This document shows, one piece after another, positions 23,087 through 33,746 of a DNA stretch of 64,000 nucleotides. The stretch is from Bimuria novae-zelandiae CBS 107.79 (Eukaryota > Ascomycota > Dothideomycetes > Pleosporales > Didymosphaeriaceae). Numbering within the stretch: position 1 is the first letter of the stretch; each line of letters opens with the position of its first letter. The notes under the pieces are model-generated. The model had not been told where the DNA came from. It worked only from the letters and a program-made list of their open reading frames with translations, and did no database searches. The position numbers and the translations under genes are program-made. The stretch covers positions 644,819 to 708,818 of the forward strand of contig ML976681.1 of the NCBI GenBank assembly GCA_010015655.1, in the 5' to 3' direction.

Positions 23087-23837
23087 GCTGCGTCCGCCTT
23101 TGTCGACGGGAAGAGCAGACAGGGACGTGGGGCCATCCTCGTGGGTAGTGGCTTTGTTGCGGTGGGCCGAACGGCTGGTGCGCAGTAGAAAAGATTGTGG
23201 AATTCTTCTACTGGAGGGTGTACTATCTAGAAGCTACCGAGTATGTATGTGTACGAGCGTAAACATCGCTAGTCCCAGATAGGTGTAGCCCTCTCAGAAA
23301 GGTGAGTGGCAACCAAGCAAGGGTAGGAGTAACCATCTCATCGAGTAAGAGCCATTAAACCGTCACAGGCTTTCAGGTTTACGGTCCGCGCCATGGTGTA
23401 TGCACTGTCCTGTCAAGCTGAAGGCAAAGCCCGAGATACTTGAGGTACGTCAGTGGGTGGCAGCGGGAATTTATAGTGGGGGTAGGCACACAAACGCTAA
23501 ATCAGGAAAGCGTAGACCAGGGCGCGGAAGGAGCCTTAGCCTGACATGAACGCCAGGTTGACGAAGCTCTGTAGCACTGATCGGCGGTAACTGGATTCTA
23601 TCACCCCAGTTCGAGTCATTCGTTCCTTGAAACTTCTACCAAGTTCCAATAGCTCGATCCATTTGCTTGCGGTGCGCTCTTACCCAGCCTCGTCCGCACC
23701 TTCCCCGTTTGTCACCCCACGGTGGCCGAGGTCACGGGGAGCTGCTAATTCAATTTAATTCACCCAGTCTCTCTAACTACCCTTCTCCCTCAACACCACC
23801 TCTGGATCAATTGCCCATTCGCACCAGCACTGTTGCG
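23087..23837. other. Divergent region between copies 3 and 4
   Basis: Copies 3 (minus) and 4 (plus) are head to head here. No gene was recognised in these 750 bp. The last 100 bp before copy 4 are C-rich (ccttctccctcaacacc), as in many fungal 5' leaders. Confidence 0.4.
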
Positions 23838-24841
23838 ATGATGGCGTCTCCGTTCCTAAAGCTCCCCGGAGGTGAGCACCACCCGCTGTATCAAATAGTG
23901 CTGCACAATGCTGATTTTCTATACAGAGCTTCGAAACCGCATCTATGAGCTTGTAGCTACCGATGACGAGCTAGTCAGGATCAAGCCACTCAAGACTACC
24001 GTCGAACCTGAGGGCAGTGTGGGAGCTGCGAGTGCGAACTATGCGGGCCTCGCGCGCGTCTGCCGTTAAATCCGCAACGAGTATCTTCCGAGTAAGTTGT
24101 CTTTGGACCTCACTTCTGTAATCGCCTTCTAATACCCCACCATGGGCAATTGCTAATGTGAACGAATTTGAAAATCTTTTCCGTTGGCTGCACATACCAC
24201 TAGGCCTAATCATAATCACTGACAAACTCCCACAGTCCACCGAGAGAATGCTCGGGTCTCAATAGCCATCCGCGACCTCGTGGCTGGAATGGATCTGCCC
24301 TTCAACGTGAGTGCTCCTACCGTGAAGCTGCTCCAAGTCCGCATCTCTCAAATCGATCGCAAATACTCCCCCAACTTCCTTCCGCTTCTTCGCGCGCAAG
24401 CCCGGTCCGACTTCCAGTTCAAAGTGGAATTCGTCTGCAACGACGAGCAACCGGAGAAGTTTCCAAGTTCACCGGGAGTCGCGTCTTTGATACCCATTGC
24501 AGAGTACTTGCAATGGATTGAGAGGGCAGATCTTTGCATTTACTATAATGCGTTCTTCAGGCACAACCACAAACATTTGGGTGGAACTACTTAATAACAA
24601 AGCGTACTTTTTCGAAGAAGTCCGCCTCACGAGCAGCGGGTGCTTCGAGCTCACTCTCCCCAATGATCAAAAGGAAGATTTTCTCCACTATCTCGGTATT
24701 TTCCAAAGATACAGTAATGCTCTCGCCTTTGACGATAACCCTGAGTTCGCGCTGGAGCTTGGCTTCCCAGCCTATGGCGATCAGTACTGCAGCTGTTCTC
24801 AAGGTACGACAACCTTGGGGTTTCCTTACTGGGCTTACTAG
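23838..24841 (+). pseudogene. 2EXR/F-box-like family, copy 4 (nonsense and frameshift)
   Basis: The exon structure is preserved: exon 1 at 23,838-23,871 (MMASPFLKLPG), exon 2 at 23,927-24,091 (ELRNRIYELVATDDE), exon 3 from 24,236 (HRENARVSIAIRDL). Splice signals are normal and phases match copy 2. The signature is broken: GLARVCR is followed by TAA at 24,067-24,069 and then IRNEYLP, where the family has Gln. The CAA-to-TAA change is in CpA context, as RIP or deamination would give. A second break lies near 24,560-24,594, where the frame shifts before WVELLNNKAYFFEEV, and the new frame runs to 24,841. Apart from these two lesions the copy is well kept, so inactivation seems recent. Confidence 0.82.
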
Positions 24842-25284
24842 TCCGGAGGAAAGGTCGCACATCGTGAGGTGCATAACTTATGGCTCTTGGACATCAACAC
24901 GTCACTCACACGAAAGGATGCGATGAACGCGAGGGTGGTTCTTACATGGCTAAGATCACACGACACTTACACTACTAGGGTAACGGCTCAAGTGCTTGTC
25001 CAACCGGCCAAATGTACCCAGATCTTTGCCCCACAGGTGTAACATGATGAGCTGGACAGGGCAGCGCTCGATTGGACAGCGCTCTATGTCAGCTAGATCC
25101 ACATAATGAATCCTATAATTCAAAACTGTGTGAAATTCTCAGTGATTCGGCTATCGAAACGGGCCTGACTCCACACTGGTAACGCCACCCAACTCCAACC
25201 CTCAAACATCATGGCGCCAAAAGGGGGGGACCAAAAGCCTGTTGGGAATCTGCCTGGAACGCGCTCGCGGTACGAGGTGGTTGA
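24842..25284. other. Intergenic region
   Basis: 440 bp between copy 4 and the 3' end of the 909-aa gene. No feature was recognised. Confidence 0.4.
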
Positions 25285-28014
25285 TTACGGCGCCCCCTCC
25301 TTGCCACCCCGGATAACACCCATCCCCAGCGCCGAATCCCCTCTCTCCAGTCCGTCACTCTCCAAAATCCCCTCCATACTCCTCACCCTCTTCCCCTCGT
25401 CCACCAGCACAATCTTCCTCCTCTGCCCCGGCGAGCCCTCGTTCAACTTTCCTAGCGACACCGTCGACGGAGAGGCCATTTCGTCGGTTGTGGCATATTG
25501 CTCTTCTTCCTCTTCCTCTTCCTCTTCTGAGGCTGAGCGGGAGCGGGTAGATGATGTAGGAGAGGTAGTGGTTTGTAGGGGCCACCCGCGGCGCGTGAGC
25601 GGTTCCTTTGTGCCCAGGATAGCCAGGGTGGAGGAGTAAGAAGGGCGCGAGGGAACGGGTTGCTTGATGCTCGGCAGAGAAGAAGGCGCCGAAATCCCCC
25701 TCGGTGAAGCTCGTCTTCCTCCATCTGCCCATTCTTCCTTCCTTGAACTGAAAACCTGGTTCGTGGCTGAGTATGGCGGTGGCCCTTCCCTCTGTCTTAC
25801 TTCCCGGATGTCCTTCGTCGTCGGAAGAGGAGAAGGAAAAGGCGTAGGTCCGCGCGACATCTCCACCCCCAAATGCTCAGGAAGTAAAACAGGGAGAGGC
25901 AGCAGGGGAAGGGGAGGTACTGCAAGCGCCTCACTCAGCGAATACGCCACGCTCTCCGCAACAGAGTACCCACCGGGCGTCTTCGCTCTCTCCAGTCTCT
26001 CCCTCTCCAGCCTCGCTCTCGCCGCGGATGGTAACTCGTGGTGCCACGCACCCTCCCAGGGGATTTTCAAACCCCTCTTCGAGACTGGCTTTTCAGGGAC
26101 TTCCCGCGCTGCGCGTCCTTCCAGCGCGGCCAAGGTTTTCGCGCGAGGAGCGGCGGTAGTGGTACCCGGGGGCACAGCGACGCTTGTGCAATCCAGATCC
26201 TGGACGCGCACGCGCTTCACTTGGACTTTTTCTGCTTTCCCCGTGGCGAGGATTTTTACGCTTGGACTCCTGCTCGGGGGCTCCTTCCCTTCGCCGTCCC
26301 CCTTCTCCTTGACATTATCACTGGTCGTAGTGGTAGAGACAGGAGAGGGAATAGGCGCCCGCTCCCTCAGAATCTTCGCCCACGCCCTCTTCGCAGCTTT
26401 CTCAGACACTTCGTCGAGCCGCGAGGAGCACCGGATCCATATAGCCTCGTCGTCGACGATGAGTCTATCTAATGTGACCACCTCGCTGGTTTCCCAAATC
26501 GGAGAAGTCCTGTTGGCGTTGGCGGCGGCAGTCGCGTCGGGGACGTCCTGGAGCTGTATGGCGAGAGGGGGAACGACGCCGTACGCCGGTGTGCGCGGTA
26601 GAGCCGAATATGTACTCCCTATTCGAACTGGTGGTGAGGAAGGCTTTGAAGTGGAGAGAAGGACCTCAGGAGAATCCAGGGGCGAGGCGATAACGCGGTC
26701 TTTTGCTGTTAAAAGGGGTGATGGCTTGCCTTTCCTGCCGGGAGATGTATAATACTCTCTCCTCTCCACGCCAGGCTTCTCAGGAGCCGTCTCCTCCCAC
26801 ACCCCATCTCCCCTCGGTGTCCCCTTCGGGATACATCTCTCGCAGAAGCTGCGCTCGGGGTACAATGGATGATCCAGCGCCCGCGGGCTCCTGGATGACG
26901 GGCCGGGCGCGCATCCCACGCGTCGTGCCCCGTCAGGTCCATCCCCGCCAGGCTCGTTCTTCCCCTGATCCTGCTTGGGCGACTTCGACCACCGCACTTT
27001 ATCCCACCAGCGCTTCCCTTCCTTCGGAGGCTCTGGACTGGAGCTGAAAAACCCCGCCGTGATCTCCGCCGGCAGCCCGCTCGTCGTGCGCGACTTGATC
27101 GACGCAGCAGGCGAAGATGCCGAGTCAAGACGTCCGTCTGCGGACATACTCCTCTTCCTCTCCTCGCGTGTGCGGTCTTCGCTGAATAGACCCCCATTCG
27201 CGAGAGGCACCAGAGCTGAAACTGGAAGTTCAGGTTCCTTCCCCTTCTCACTGGCACGATTCCTCACCGCCACTGCGCGCGTAAAATAGTACTTCCCAAA
27301 CACGGCATACTGCCACCCGTTAAAAACGCTATCCGTGCCCGCCGTAGACATCGTCGCCGTGGACCGCTGACTCGCAATCGTGCTCCTGCTCCTAACCCGT
27401 GTCGGCCGGCCTTCCCCATCCCTTCCTCTAGACAGCGTAGGAACCTCACCCAACCGCCCCCTCACCGGCGGCGGAATAATCCCCGGATGCAAATGGCTCT
27501 CATCAGCCGCAGCCGCGTACTCGACGGCCCCATCATGCTCTCTCCCCGCGCGCCTCCGTTCCTGAAACGGCTCTTGTCTCCCCCTCGGACGGGCATGCAC
27601 GGGCTCAGGAGAAGCACAAAACCTCCCCTCCTGCTTAACCCTCTCCTCCACTCCCTCCAACCACCTCTTCCTCTCCCTCCTCTGCCGCCTCACCCCCTGC
27701 CCCCCTTCCTCCCCGGTACCACCCCCCTCCCTCACAACCCCCAACTCCATAACCACAGCGCCCACCAGCGCCCTACACTCGCTGTACCTCCTCGCCACAC
27801 CTTCACCCCTCGCGCGCTGATCAATACACGCCCGATGCCGCTGCCGCACACACAGCGTATTCGGCTTCTGCGAAAGGAGGAGATTTAAAACCTCGCGCTG
27901 GAAATGGATCTGCTCGAGTTCGGCCTGCGTGAGGAGTCTGCCTCGAAGTTGGGCGTGAGCGTGAGCGTGAAACTGAGCGTGAGACTGGACGTGGGAGGCT
28001 CGTGGATCTGACAT
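25285..28014 (-). CDS. Unknown 909-residue, mostly disordered protein
   Basis: A single open frame of 909 codons starts at a real ATG (MSDPRASHVQSHAQFHAHAH). Near the N-terminus a short helical stretch (LTQAELEQIHFQREVLNLLL, about residues 27-47) and a second helix rich in Arg/Glu could be coiled. A FNGWQYAVFGKYYFTRAV segment at about residue 225-245 looks folded. The rest is Ser/Pro/Arg-rich and low in order, with an acidic run of nine Glu near residue 825 before QYATTDEM. No catalytic motif, signal peptide or membrane helix was seen, and I do not recognise the family. Introns cannot be excluded, since some in-frame GT...AG segments exist. It lies 272 bp downstream of GatB in the same direction. 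Confidence 0.75.
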   Translation of the reverse strand: MSDPRASHVQSHAQFHAHAHAQLRGRLLTQAELEQIHFQREVLNLLLSQKPNTLCVRQRHRACIDQRARGEGVARRYSECRALVGAVVMELGVVREGGGTGEEGGQGVRRQRRERKRWLEGVEERVKQEGRFCASPEPVHARPRGRQEPFQERRRAGREHDGAVEYAAAADESHLHPGIIPPPVRGRLGEVPTLSRGRDGEGRPTRVRSRSTIASQRSTATMSTAGTDSVFNGWQYAVFGKYYFTRAVAVRNRASEKGKEPELPVSALVPLANGGLFSEDRTREERKRSMSADGRLDSASSPAASIKSRTTSGLPAEITAGFFSSSPEPPKEGKRWWDKVRWSKSPKQDQGKNEPGGDGPDGARRVGCAPGPSSRSPRALDHPLYPERSFCERCIPKGTPRGDGVWEETAPEKPGVERREYYTSPGRKGKPSPLLTAKDRVIASPLDSPEVLLSTSKPSSPPVRIGSTYSALPRTPAYGVVPPLAIQLQDVPDATAAANANRTSPIWETSEVVTLDRLIVDDEAIWIRCSSRLDEVSEKAAKRAWAKILRERAPIPSPVSTTTTSDNVKEKGDGEGKEPPSRSPSVKILATGKAEKVQVKRVRVQDLDCTSVAVPPGTTTAAPRAKTLAALEGRAAREVPEKPVSKRGLKIPWEGAWHHELPSAARARLERERLERAKTPGGYSVAESVAYSLSEALAVPPLPLLPLPVLLPEHLGVEMSRGPTPFPSPLPTTKDIREVRQREGPPPYSATNQVFSSRKEEWADGGRRASPRGISAPSSLPSIKQPVPSRPSYSSTLAILGTKEPLTRRGWPLQTTTSPTSSTRSRSASEEEEEEEEEQYATTDEMASPSTVSLGKLNEGSPGQRRKIVLVDEGKRVRSMEGILESDGLERGDSALGMGVIRGGKEGAP

Positions 28015-28286
28015 GTCAACAGAGTAGCCTTTCAGGTTAGGATATGAATAGGGGGCAACAGATGGGTAGGATTGTTGAGTGCAGTAGGGATGGTGCAGGC
28101 CATAAGAGTACAGCTATTTTGGTGGAAAGCGGGTTGCATCAGCATAGGCGGTGGGCAGCCCAGGTCCATGGTTCACTGGGGATTTTGTTGGGGCGTCGGC
28201 GTCTGCGGAGAAGTGCAAACGAGCAATGTCACGTTGCACACCGGGCACCCATAATAGGCGATAGCTTGACGAATCTCTAGGGTTTT

Positions 28287-30289
28287 CTATTTCTGTTCCA
28301 TAGGTGGTAGGTGAAGTATTTCTCTCAGCACGGCTTCCGCGGTAGCGGGCTCCACCGTCCCCTCTGCACTGCGGGCCATCATCTGCCCGACGAGCCACTT
28401 GAGCTTCCCCAGTTGCTGCTTCTCCACGATGTCCTTGGCCATGGCAGCTTTCTCATCCACCAAACTCTGGGCGAGGTGGAGATACTCGTTCCGGGTCAAT
28501 GGGCTCAGGAATAGATCCTCGTCAGCAATGATTTGCTCCACAGAGCGAGCGTCGCCTTCAAACTTCATGGACAGAAGCCGCTTCGCGGTTGAGCCGGTGA
28601 TCTGCTTACGAAGTACATGGGCGATAACGGAGGCAAGCTGATCAGGGGTGACTTTGGTTGGGGACCACTCTTCGTTTTTGAAAAGGGCACCAAGCTCCAT
28701 GAGCACCCTGGGTGGGCGCAGCATTAGCATGACAATTGCACTGGCTACATTACGGTTGAACTCACCAGTTCCCTGCTACTTTACCCAGTCGGGAAACGAT
28801 CTGTGGCTGTTCAGAGAAGATGGTTCGAAGGTGTTCGACGACGTCATAGTAAAAGTCTAGTCTGTCGCTGTCGTCCAAAAGGATGAGGGTGTTCGCGTCC
28901 TTGATTGTCAGGCCATACGTGCTACTGTCAACCAGAGTGCTAACTGTCTCGTCTGATAGCGCGGGTAGTGTCTGTTGCAAGTGGTCGACGAGCTCCTACT
29001 TTGGTCAGCGCTATGCCGACATCGTATACATTAGTCTTCCCACCTGTCCGATGACCACGGGTGCAATATCTGGGTCTGGCATGTATCGATAATCGATTTC
29101 GCCTTCTTTACCACGTAGCCGCTTGGTGGTCTTGCTGCCCAGCGTCCACCCGCGCGTCTCGCCTTCTACTACGCCGCCATTCTCGAGCAAGTCGATCTGA
29201 CGATCGCGCTCCGCAACGATGGCGTCTTCGATGGCTTTCACGCTTGCCAAGTTCTTGATCTCTGTCCGCTGTCCCAACTCGCCGACGCCGTGATAGGAGT
29301 GGATGTTGTTCGTTGACTGCCCGTATTTTTGCTTGACCGAGACGTTGACGTCAGCGCGCAGGCCACCCATCTCCATACCTGCTGTTACAGCATTCACCGC
29401 CTTCAAGATTGTCTGTATCTTCCGCACAAACACGGCCGCAGTGACCGGGTCATGGAGTTGAGGAAGCGAGATGATTTCGATAAGGGGATGCGACACGCGG
29501 TTGAAGTCGAGTAGGTAGGTGGACGGCGGCTGTTGGACGGTTTTGGCTGTATCTTGTTCCATCTGAACTTGCTTGATACCAATTATAATAGGACCATCCT
29601 CGGGACAGACGCCAGCGGGGAAGTCGTGGGGGTAGAGCGTAATGTGACCGTCTCTTGCGAACGGCTCTGTCAAGTCACGTCAACACGGCAGTCGTGCGTG
29701 CGAGAACGACATGAAACTTACCATAGTACTGTGTAATTTGATAGCCCGCGGGCTGATCTTGGTAGAAATAGTGCTTCCTGTCAAAGCTACTCCGATGCTG
29801 AATCTCGCAGTTCAAAGCTAGAGCTGCGCGCAGTGCTGGCAGAAGCGTCTCTTTCTGAAAATGTGGCTGGGACCCAGGGAAGGCGGTATCGAAGAGAGCC
29901 ACGTGCGTATTCGGCGTCGCATTGGCAGAGGTTGCAGCCCCAGAGAAGAGTTTCCTGGCAGTGTTGAGTTCGGCATGGATCTCGATGCCGACTGTCAGCT
30001 CCCATTTCTCTAGTCGAGCATCTCCGGCTTTAGACGACTTCTTTGAAGCTCCAGAGGCACTGCGATTGTCTTTTTTCTTCTGCTTGGCAGCGTCCTTGAG
30101 GACCTTTCGGAAGGGCGCATCATCGTTTGGTGGTGTTTGAGCACCAGAGGTAGCTGTCTGAATGGTCCGCGCCTTTGGTAGCCGAGCGTGGACCAATGGC
30201 AGGCTCCTTGCGCGGCGCAAACATGATTGACATATATACGGACGTTTCTGGAGCAAGGCGAAAGCTCTCCGCGCGTTGTTTGCGAGCAT
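28287..30289 (-). CDS. gatB (PET112-like): Glutamyl-tRNA(Gln) amidotransferase subunit B, mitochondrial
   Basis: Four exons (30,289-29,722, 29,666-29,044, 28,995-28,766, 28,707-28,287) give 613 residues. GatB belongs to the GatCAB/GatFAB complex, which converts Glu-tRNA(Gln) to Gln-tRNA(Gln) for mitochondrial translation. The start [14 protein letters not shown] with basic residues to about residue 40 fits a mitochondrial presequence. Then come [14 protein letters not shown] (start of the GatB core), [37 protein letters not shown] and [11 protein letters not shown], all GatB landmarks. The last two exons are the helical tail and the Yqey-like domain ([22 protein letters not shown]). Introns are about 48-59 nt with good signals. 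The open frame continues upstream of 30,289, but homology and targeting support this ATG. Confidence 0.95.
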
Positions 30290-30425
30290 TGTATGAAGCT
30301 TGTTGGTTGCAGGTACGGGGAGATCGACACTCGCATTTGTCCGTGCACGCTCCGTCCCGCCCCGAACCACTTCCAACCTCCAGCATGCTTGTGTACCCAA
30401 GCTTTGAAGTTTGCGCAATGCCTCG

Positions 30426-30990
30426 TCAAATTTTGAAATGGCGAAGGAGTCTTTGAATCCCTGCTTTGAAACGGTGAATGATTGCAATAGTTCCACGCCG
30501 CGGATGTCTGGTTGCCTGTGCATTGCTGTCCTCTGTCCCCGAACTTGGCCGCAACCTCTCCCAGGCGTCGACGTGGTCTTTATCAGGCGGCGGATCAGCT
30601 TGTTCGTCGTCGACCCACGAGCTGCGTGCTGAAATAAAGGTAGGAGCGTGAACATAGATGGGCGCATTGATCGATAGGTTGTAATACGTCGATTGGAAAG
30701 GGACACCACTACTGCCGCCAGCGTTATAGAAGTTGACCATCTGCCGGCTCTGCTGTCTTCCCCTGCTGCTTGTTGCACAGGCGGCTGCGGATGTAGGTCG
30801 AAAACCTCTTGAATTTGACTCTGCACCTCTCCCAAGCGTCCTGGTTTCTAACTTGTTGCGTTTGCCTGTCCACGGGAGATACAAAGGTGCCGGGAGCAAC
30901 GTAGGTACCCGGCCAACGCGTGAAGTCTGGCTCCCGGTATCGTGAGCTCGCCGTCGACGTACCTCTGCGGCTTGCTCTTCTGGTCGACAT
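30426..30990 (-). CDS. Uncertain two-exon gene with an internal repeat
   Basis: From ATG 30,990 the minus strand reads [20 protein letters not shown] and then [12 protein letters not shown] ... NQDAWER. A second frame down to 30,426 reads [13 protein letters not shown] ... HVDAWER, a clear repeat of the same pattern. A GT...AG intron from the first DAWER codons (tgggagag|gtgcag) to cggcag|tagtgg joins the two in frame. No known domain was found. The end at 30,426 falls 137 bp before the GatB start. The repeat argues that both frames are or were coding, but the splice model is a guess. Confidence 0.4.
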
Positions 30991-31034
30991 CCGGTCTAAT
31001 GTCGTCCTGTGATTCGACTTGTATGAGTCTCCGC

Positions 31035-31322
31035 TCAAACCTTTGCCAAACGCTCCTTAACCAACAATCCCCTAACCTTCGCCTTCAACTTCTCTTTTTG
31101 GAGCTTCAACTTCTCTCTTTGGAGCTTCTGCTTCTCCTTTCGGAGCTTCCGCTTCTCGCTTTGGAGCTTCGCCTCCTCCGGAGAGATCCTCACACCCCCT
31201 CCGTCATAAGCACTGGGACAGGACGCGTTGGCAAGAACCAACCCACCACCAGGAGCAGAAGACCCGCAGGTACTACCTGCAGCTCCGCAATGCCCTCCCA
31301 CGGCGTGGCAGAAGCCAGTCAT
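31035..31322 (-). CDS. Short coiled-coil open frame, possibly first exon of the same locus
   Basis: From ATG 31,322 or close to it the frame begins MTGFCHAVGGHCGAAG, Cys/Gly-rich. It then has a strong Lys/Glu/Leu helix in which the unit KLQ-x-EK-x-KL recurs about four times (31,040-31,180 on the DNA), and it stops at 31,035. DNA of the helix is itself repetitive (ggagcttc units), so the pattern could be a tandem DNA repeat rather than a selected protein. It may be an upstream exon of the gene ending at 30,426, but no convincing splice joins them. Confidence 0.3.
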   Translation of the reverse strand: MTGFCHAVGGHCGAAGSTCGSSAPGGGLVLANASCPSAYDGGGVRISPEEAKLQSEKRKLRKEKQKLQREKLKLQKEKLKAKVRGLLVKERLAKV

Positions 31323-32355
31323 ACACAAGCGTGTGCGTGGATGGGGATAGTCCGCTGTGTAAGGCCCACGGGCGCAGAGCAGGAGCTGGATAGGAACGAC
31401 GCCTGTCAGTGGTGCGAGTAGAGATGATAACGGTGTCGGTATCAGTTTTTGAGTACGTATCAATGTACAATGAAGCTTGGGATGTCTGTCTAACAATGGG
31501 GAAGTGGCGGGGGTTGTTCGAGTGGGTAGGGAGTGATGTGGTGCTGGGAGAGACGCGGGGTGGGGTGGGTGTTTGCAATCTGGAGGACCGTTCGGAAAGC
31601 ACTGCCGGAGGTGATGGTCGGCAAGAATAACCAGATAATGGTCGTGGAAGCTACGTTTTCAGGTTGGCAGGTAAGGAAGGCAGGCGCGAAGGAGCAATCC
31701 GAGCAAGAGCAACTTGACCCATTTTGACTGGAATGCTGTCAGGGAAGATTCAGGTTCTCGGGAGTATTCCTGCTAATGGCACCTGGTCTTGCAGTGATAA
31801 ACAGTGTTGAAGACATGTTGTCCATTGCTACAGCAGACCTAAGACTTGAAAAAACACCAGATCCAAAATGCGGAAGCCTATAAACGACGCTACCCCACAG
31901 ATTCCCCATGCATATCGTTCTAAAAACCGCTGCTATGCGTAACTATGACACAAGAAAAAAGGGTATTGTTGTTGAATGGAAAACAAAGGAAGTCTCCGTG
32001 CGACAAATGAGAGTAAGAACATGAACAGGTGGCCATGACGAAAGGGCATGCATATGCTTTTCCACCAGATCAGTCAGTGTCCACAAGAGAATCTTGTTCA
32101 AATAGGTTAGTCCGTAAAGTCGTTGTTCGAGTCGGGTCGGCGCCCGTTTCTTCGTCCATTGTGTGTCCGTGTGCCGGATGCCTCCAAGACGTGCCGTGTC
32201 CTGCAGTGCATGTGGCAGAGTCGTACCAGCTGACACGCGCGTGCTGTGAAAGTCGTTGGTGTAACGTCGTGAGCCTCCTCATTGGCTCGTCTCCAACGTC
32301 CATGTTTTTCTCCATCCTTGCTCCGATCCGCTCCTCTTCCCCAACAGGAGCAAAT
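31323..32355. other. Intergenic region
   Basis: About 1 kb between the uncertain coiled-coil frame and the 3' end of the 84-aa gene. Short overlapping frames occur on both strands, but nothing was recognised. Confidence 0.4.
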
Positions 32356-32667
32356 CTATGTCCGCCCGGTGGCAGAGCGGCCGAATTCCCTCACGCGGAC
32401 AGACGGGATCTTGGACATGCGTCGGCTTGCCATGGTAGATGAAGATTTGGTCGACGATGACGTTGTGGGCGAAGAGGCGCTGATGTACTCGCCGTCTACG
32501 TATTGCGCATCGCTGACAAAGGTTGTACGCTTTTCGCGGCGGGTGTAGCGCTGCTCGAGGCGGTAGAGCTCAAGTCCTGGTGCTCTTTAGTTGGCCATCA
32601 CGTCATATGTCGCGTGCGCTGCAACGCGGAAGAACTCACTGGCTTGGAGTTTTTCGAAGAAACCCAT
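32356..32667 (-). CDS. Unknown 84-residue protein, two exons
   Basis: Exon 1 at 32,667-32,640 reads MGFFEKLQA. A 57-nt intron (GTGAGT...AACTAAAGAG) follows, and exon 2 runs 32,582-32,356. The joined product has 84 residues: PGLELYRLEQRYTRREKR, then a FVSDAQYVDGEYI segment, then a Ser/Thr-rich linker and a basic tail ending SATGRT. The even mix of residues, the intron in good phase and the compact start support a real gene, although it falls below usual size cut-offs. There is no signal peptide or membrane helix. The function is unknown, and small basic proteins of this layout may be widespread in related fungi, which I cannot verify here. The acceptor AAAGAG was chosen because the alternative AAAG leads to an early stop. 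Confidence 0.65.
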
Positions 32668-33746
32668 TTTACTAATTGCGTAGGAGAGAGAACGTGCGTC
32701 CTTGGAGGTTGCTCACGGAAGCGTGTAGACGTATATAATTTTGCTGGGTTGCAGGGAACCGCGGGTAATCACGATCTGATTCTGATGCAACGACGGTGTC
32801 GGCTGTCAACGTTGCTAGGCGATCGGGATAATATTTGGCACGGCGAGAAGGGCGACGGTAACGAACGAGTGAAGGACGTAAAGCACTAGAAGTGGCCGGC
32901 AGAAATCAGAGGGGCAGGAAGAGTGTGCAGCAGCGCAGCAAACCTTCGAGCAGGGATTGATAATGGTCTGGACAGACTGGGATTCGCCAGTTCTCGCTGG
33001 CGCAAACCCTCTCGAATCGTCGGAGTCGCCGCTTGCCTGGATCCAGCCCTGCCACCGTCCCCACAAGCGCAAGCGCAAACGCAGCATTTCTGACACTCCC
33101 GTCCTGCACCGCTGACCTGCAAACGCGCTTGCAAACAACCCTCATCTGGCAGGTGACATGCAGCTCCCATCACAATCGCACCGCGCCAGAACACTCTAGC
33201 AACCTCACTACTGCACCGCCGGCGTGGCCATAGATGCAGGGGCAAGTTCGTCAACGTGTGGCCGTCGGCTCGAGCCAGCACCATGTTCCCACGTCGAAGG
33301 ATCACCTTACCCTTCTAGCCGGTTTGAGGTTGGGACCTTCACAATGTGCCGCCACCCACTCGGCACTCGGTCTATCCAGGGGCTGCGCATTGACGTCCTG
33401 ACATCAAATAATCGCCATACCTCCTTCCCGAGATCCCACAGCCGAGATTTAGGGGAGAAACAGGGCTTCACTCAATGCAGATCACGTAACGCGACGCCGG
33501 CGTCATGGAAATAGGGAACATTTATGGAACACTGCAGGTGTGTGGATTAGAAAGTGTTCTATAATTATGTGGTCGGCATGAACGGACCCTCCCCCGCAAC
33601 CTTGACTGATCTCCTTAGCCGTGTCGTGCTCGTGCTTCTATGGAAAAGTATCGCGCCCGTACGCCGTGACAGATGCTTTGAACAGATGTTCTACATGCTC
33701 GCGTTTTTGATGAAGGGAAGATGCAAATGCCTCTCTATCCGTAACC
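32668..33746. other. Intergenic region upstream of the 84-aa gene
   Basis: This is about 1.1 kb between the start of the 84-aa gene and the end of the trehalose phosphatase gene. A minus-strand frame at 32,886-33,305 is open but shows no family resemblance. Confidence 0.4.

Noticed and set aside
22931..23188. 85-codon plus-strand frame (and 23,085-23,282)
   Set aside because: It overlaps exon 1, intron 1 and exon 2 of the minus-strand family copy 3, which explains the sequence better.
25664..26752. 362-codon open frame on the plus strand
   Set aside because: It lies fully opposite the 909-aa gene and is Ser/Pro/Gly low-complexity sequence without a domain. Long antisense frames are expected from GC-rich codon use.
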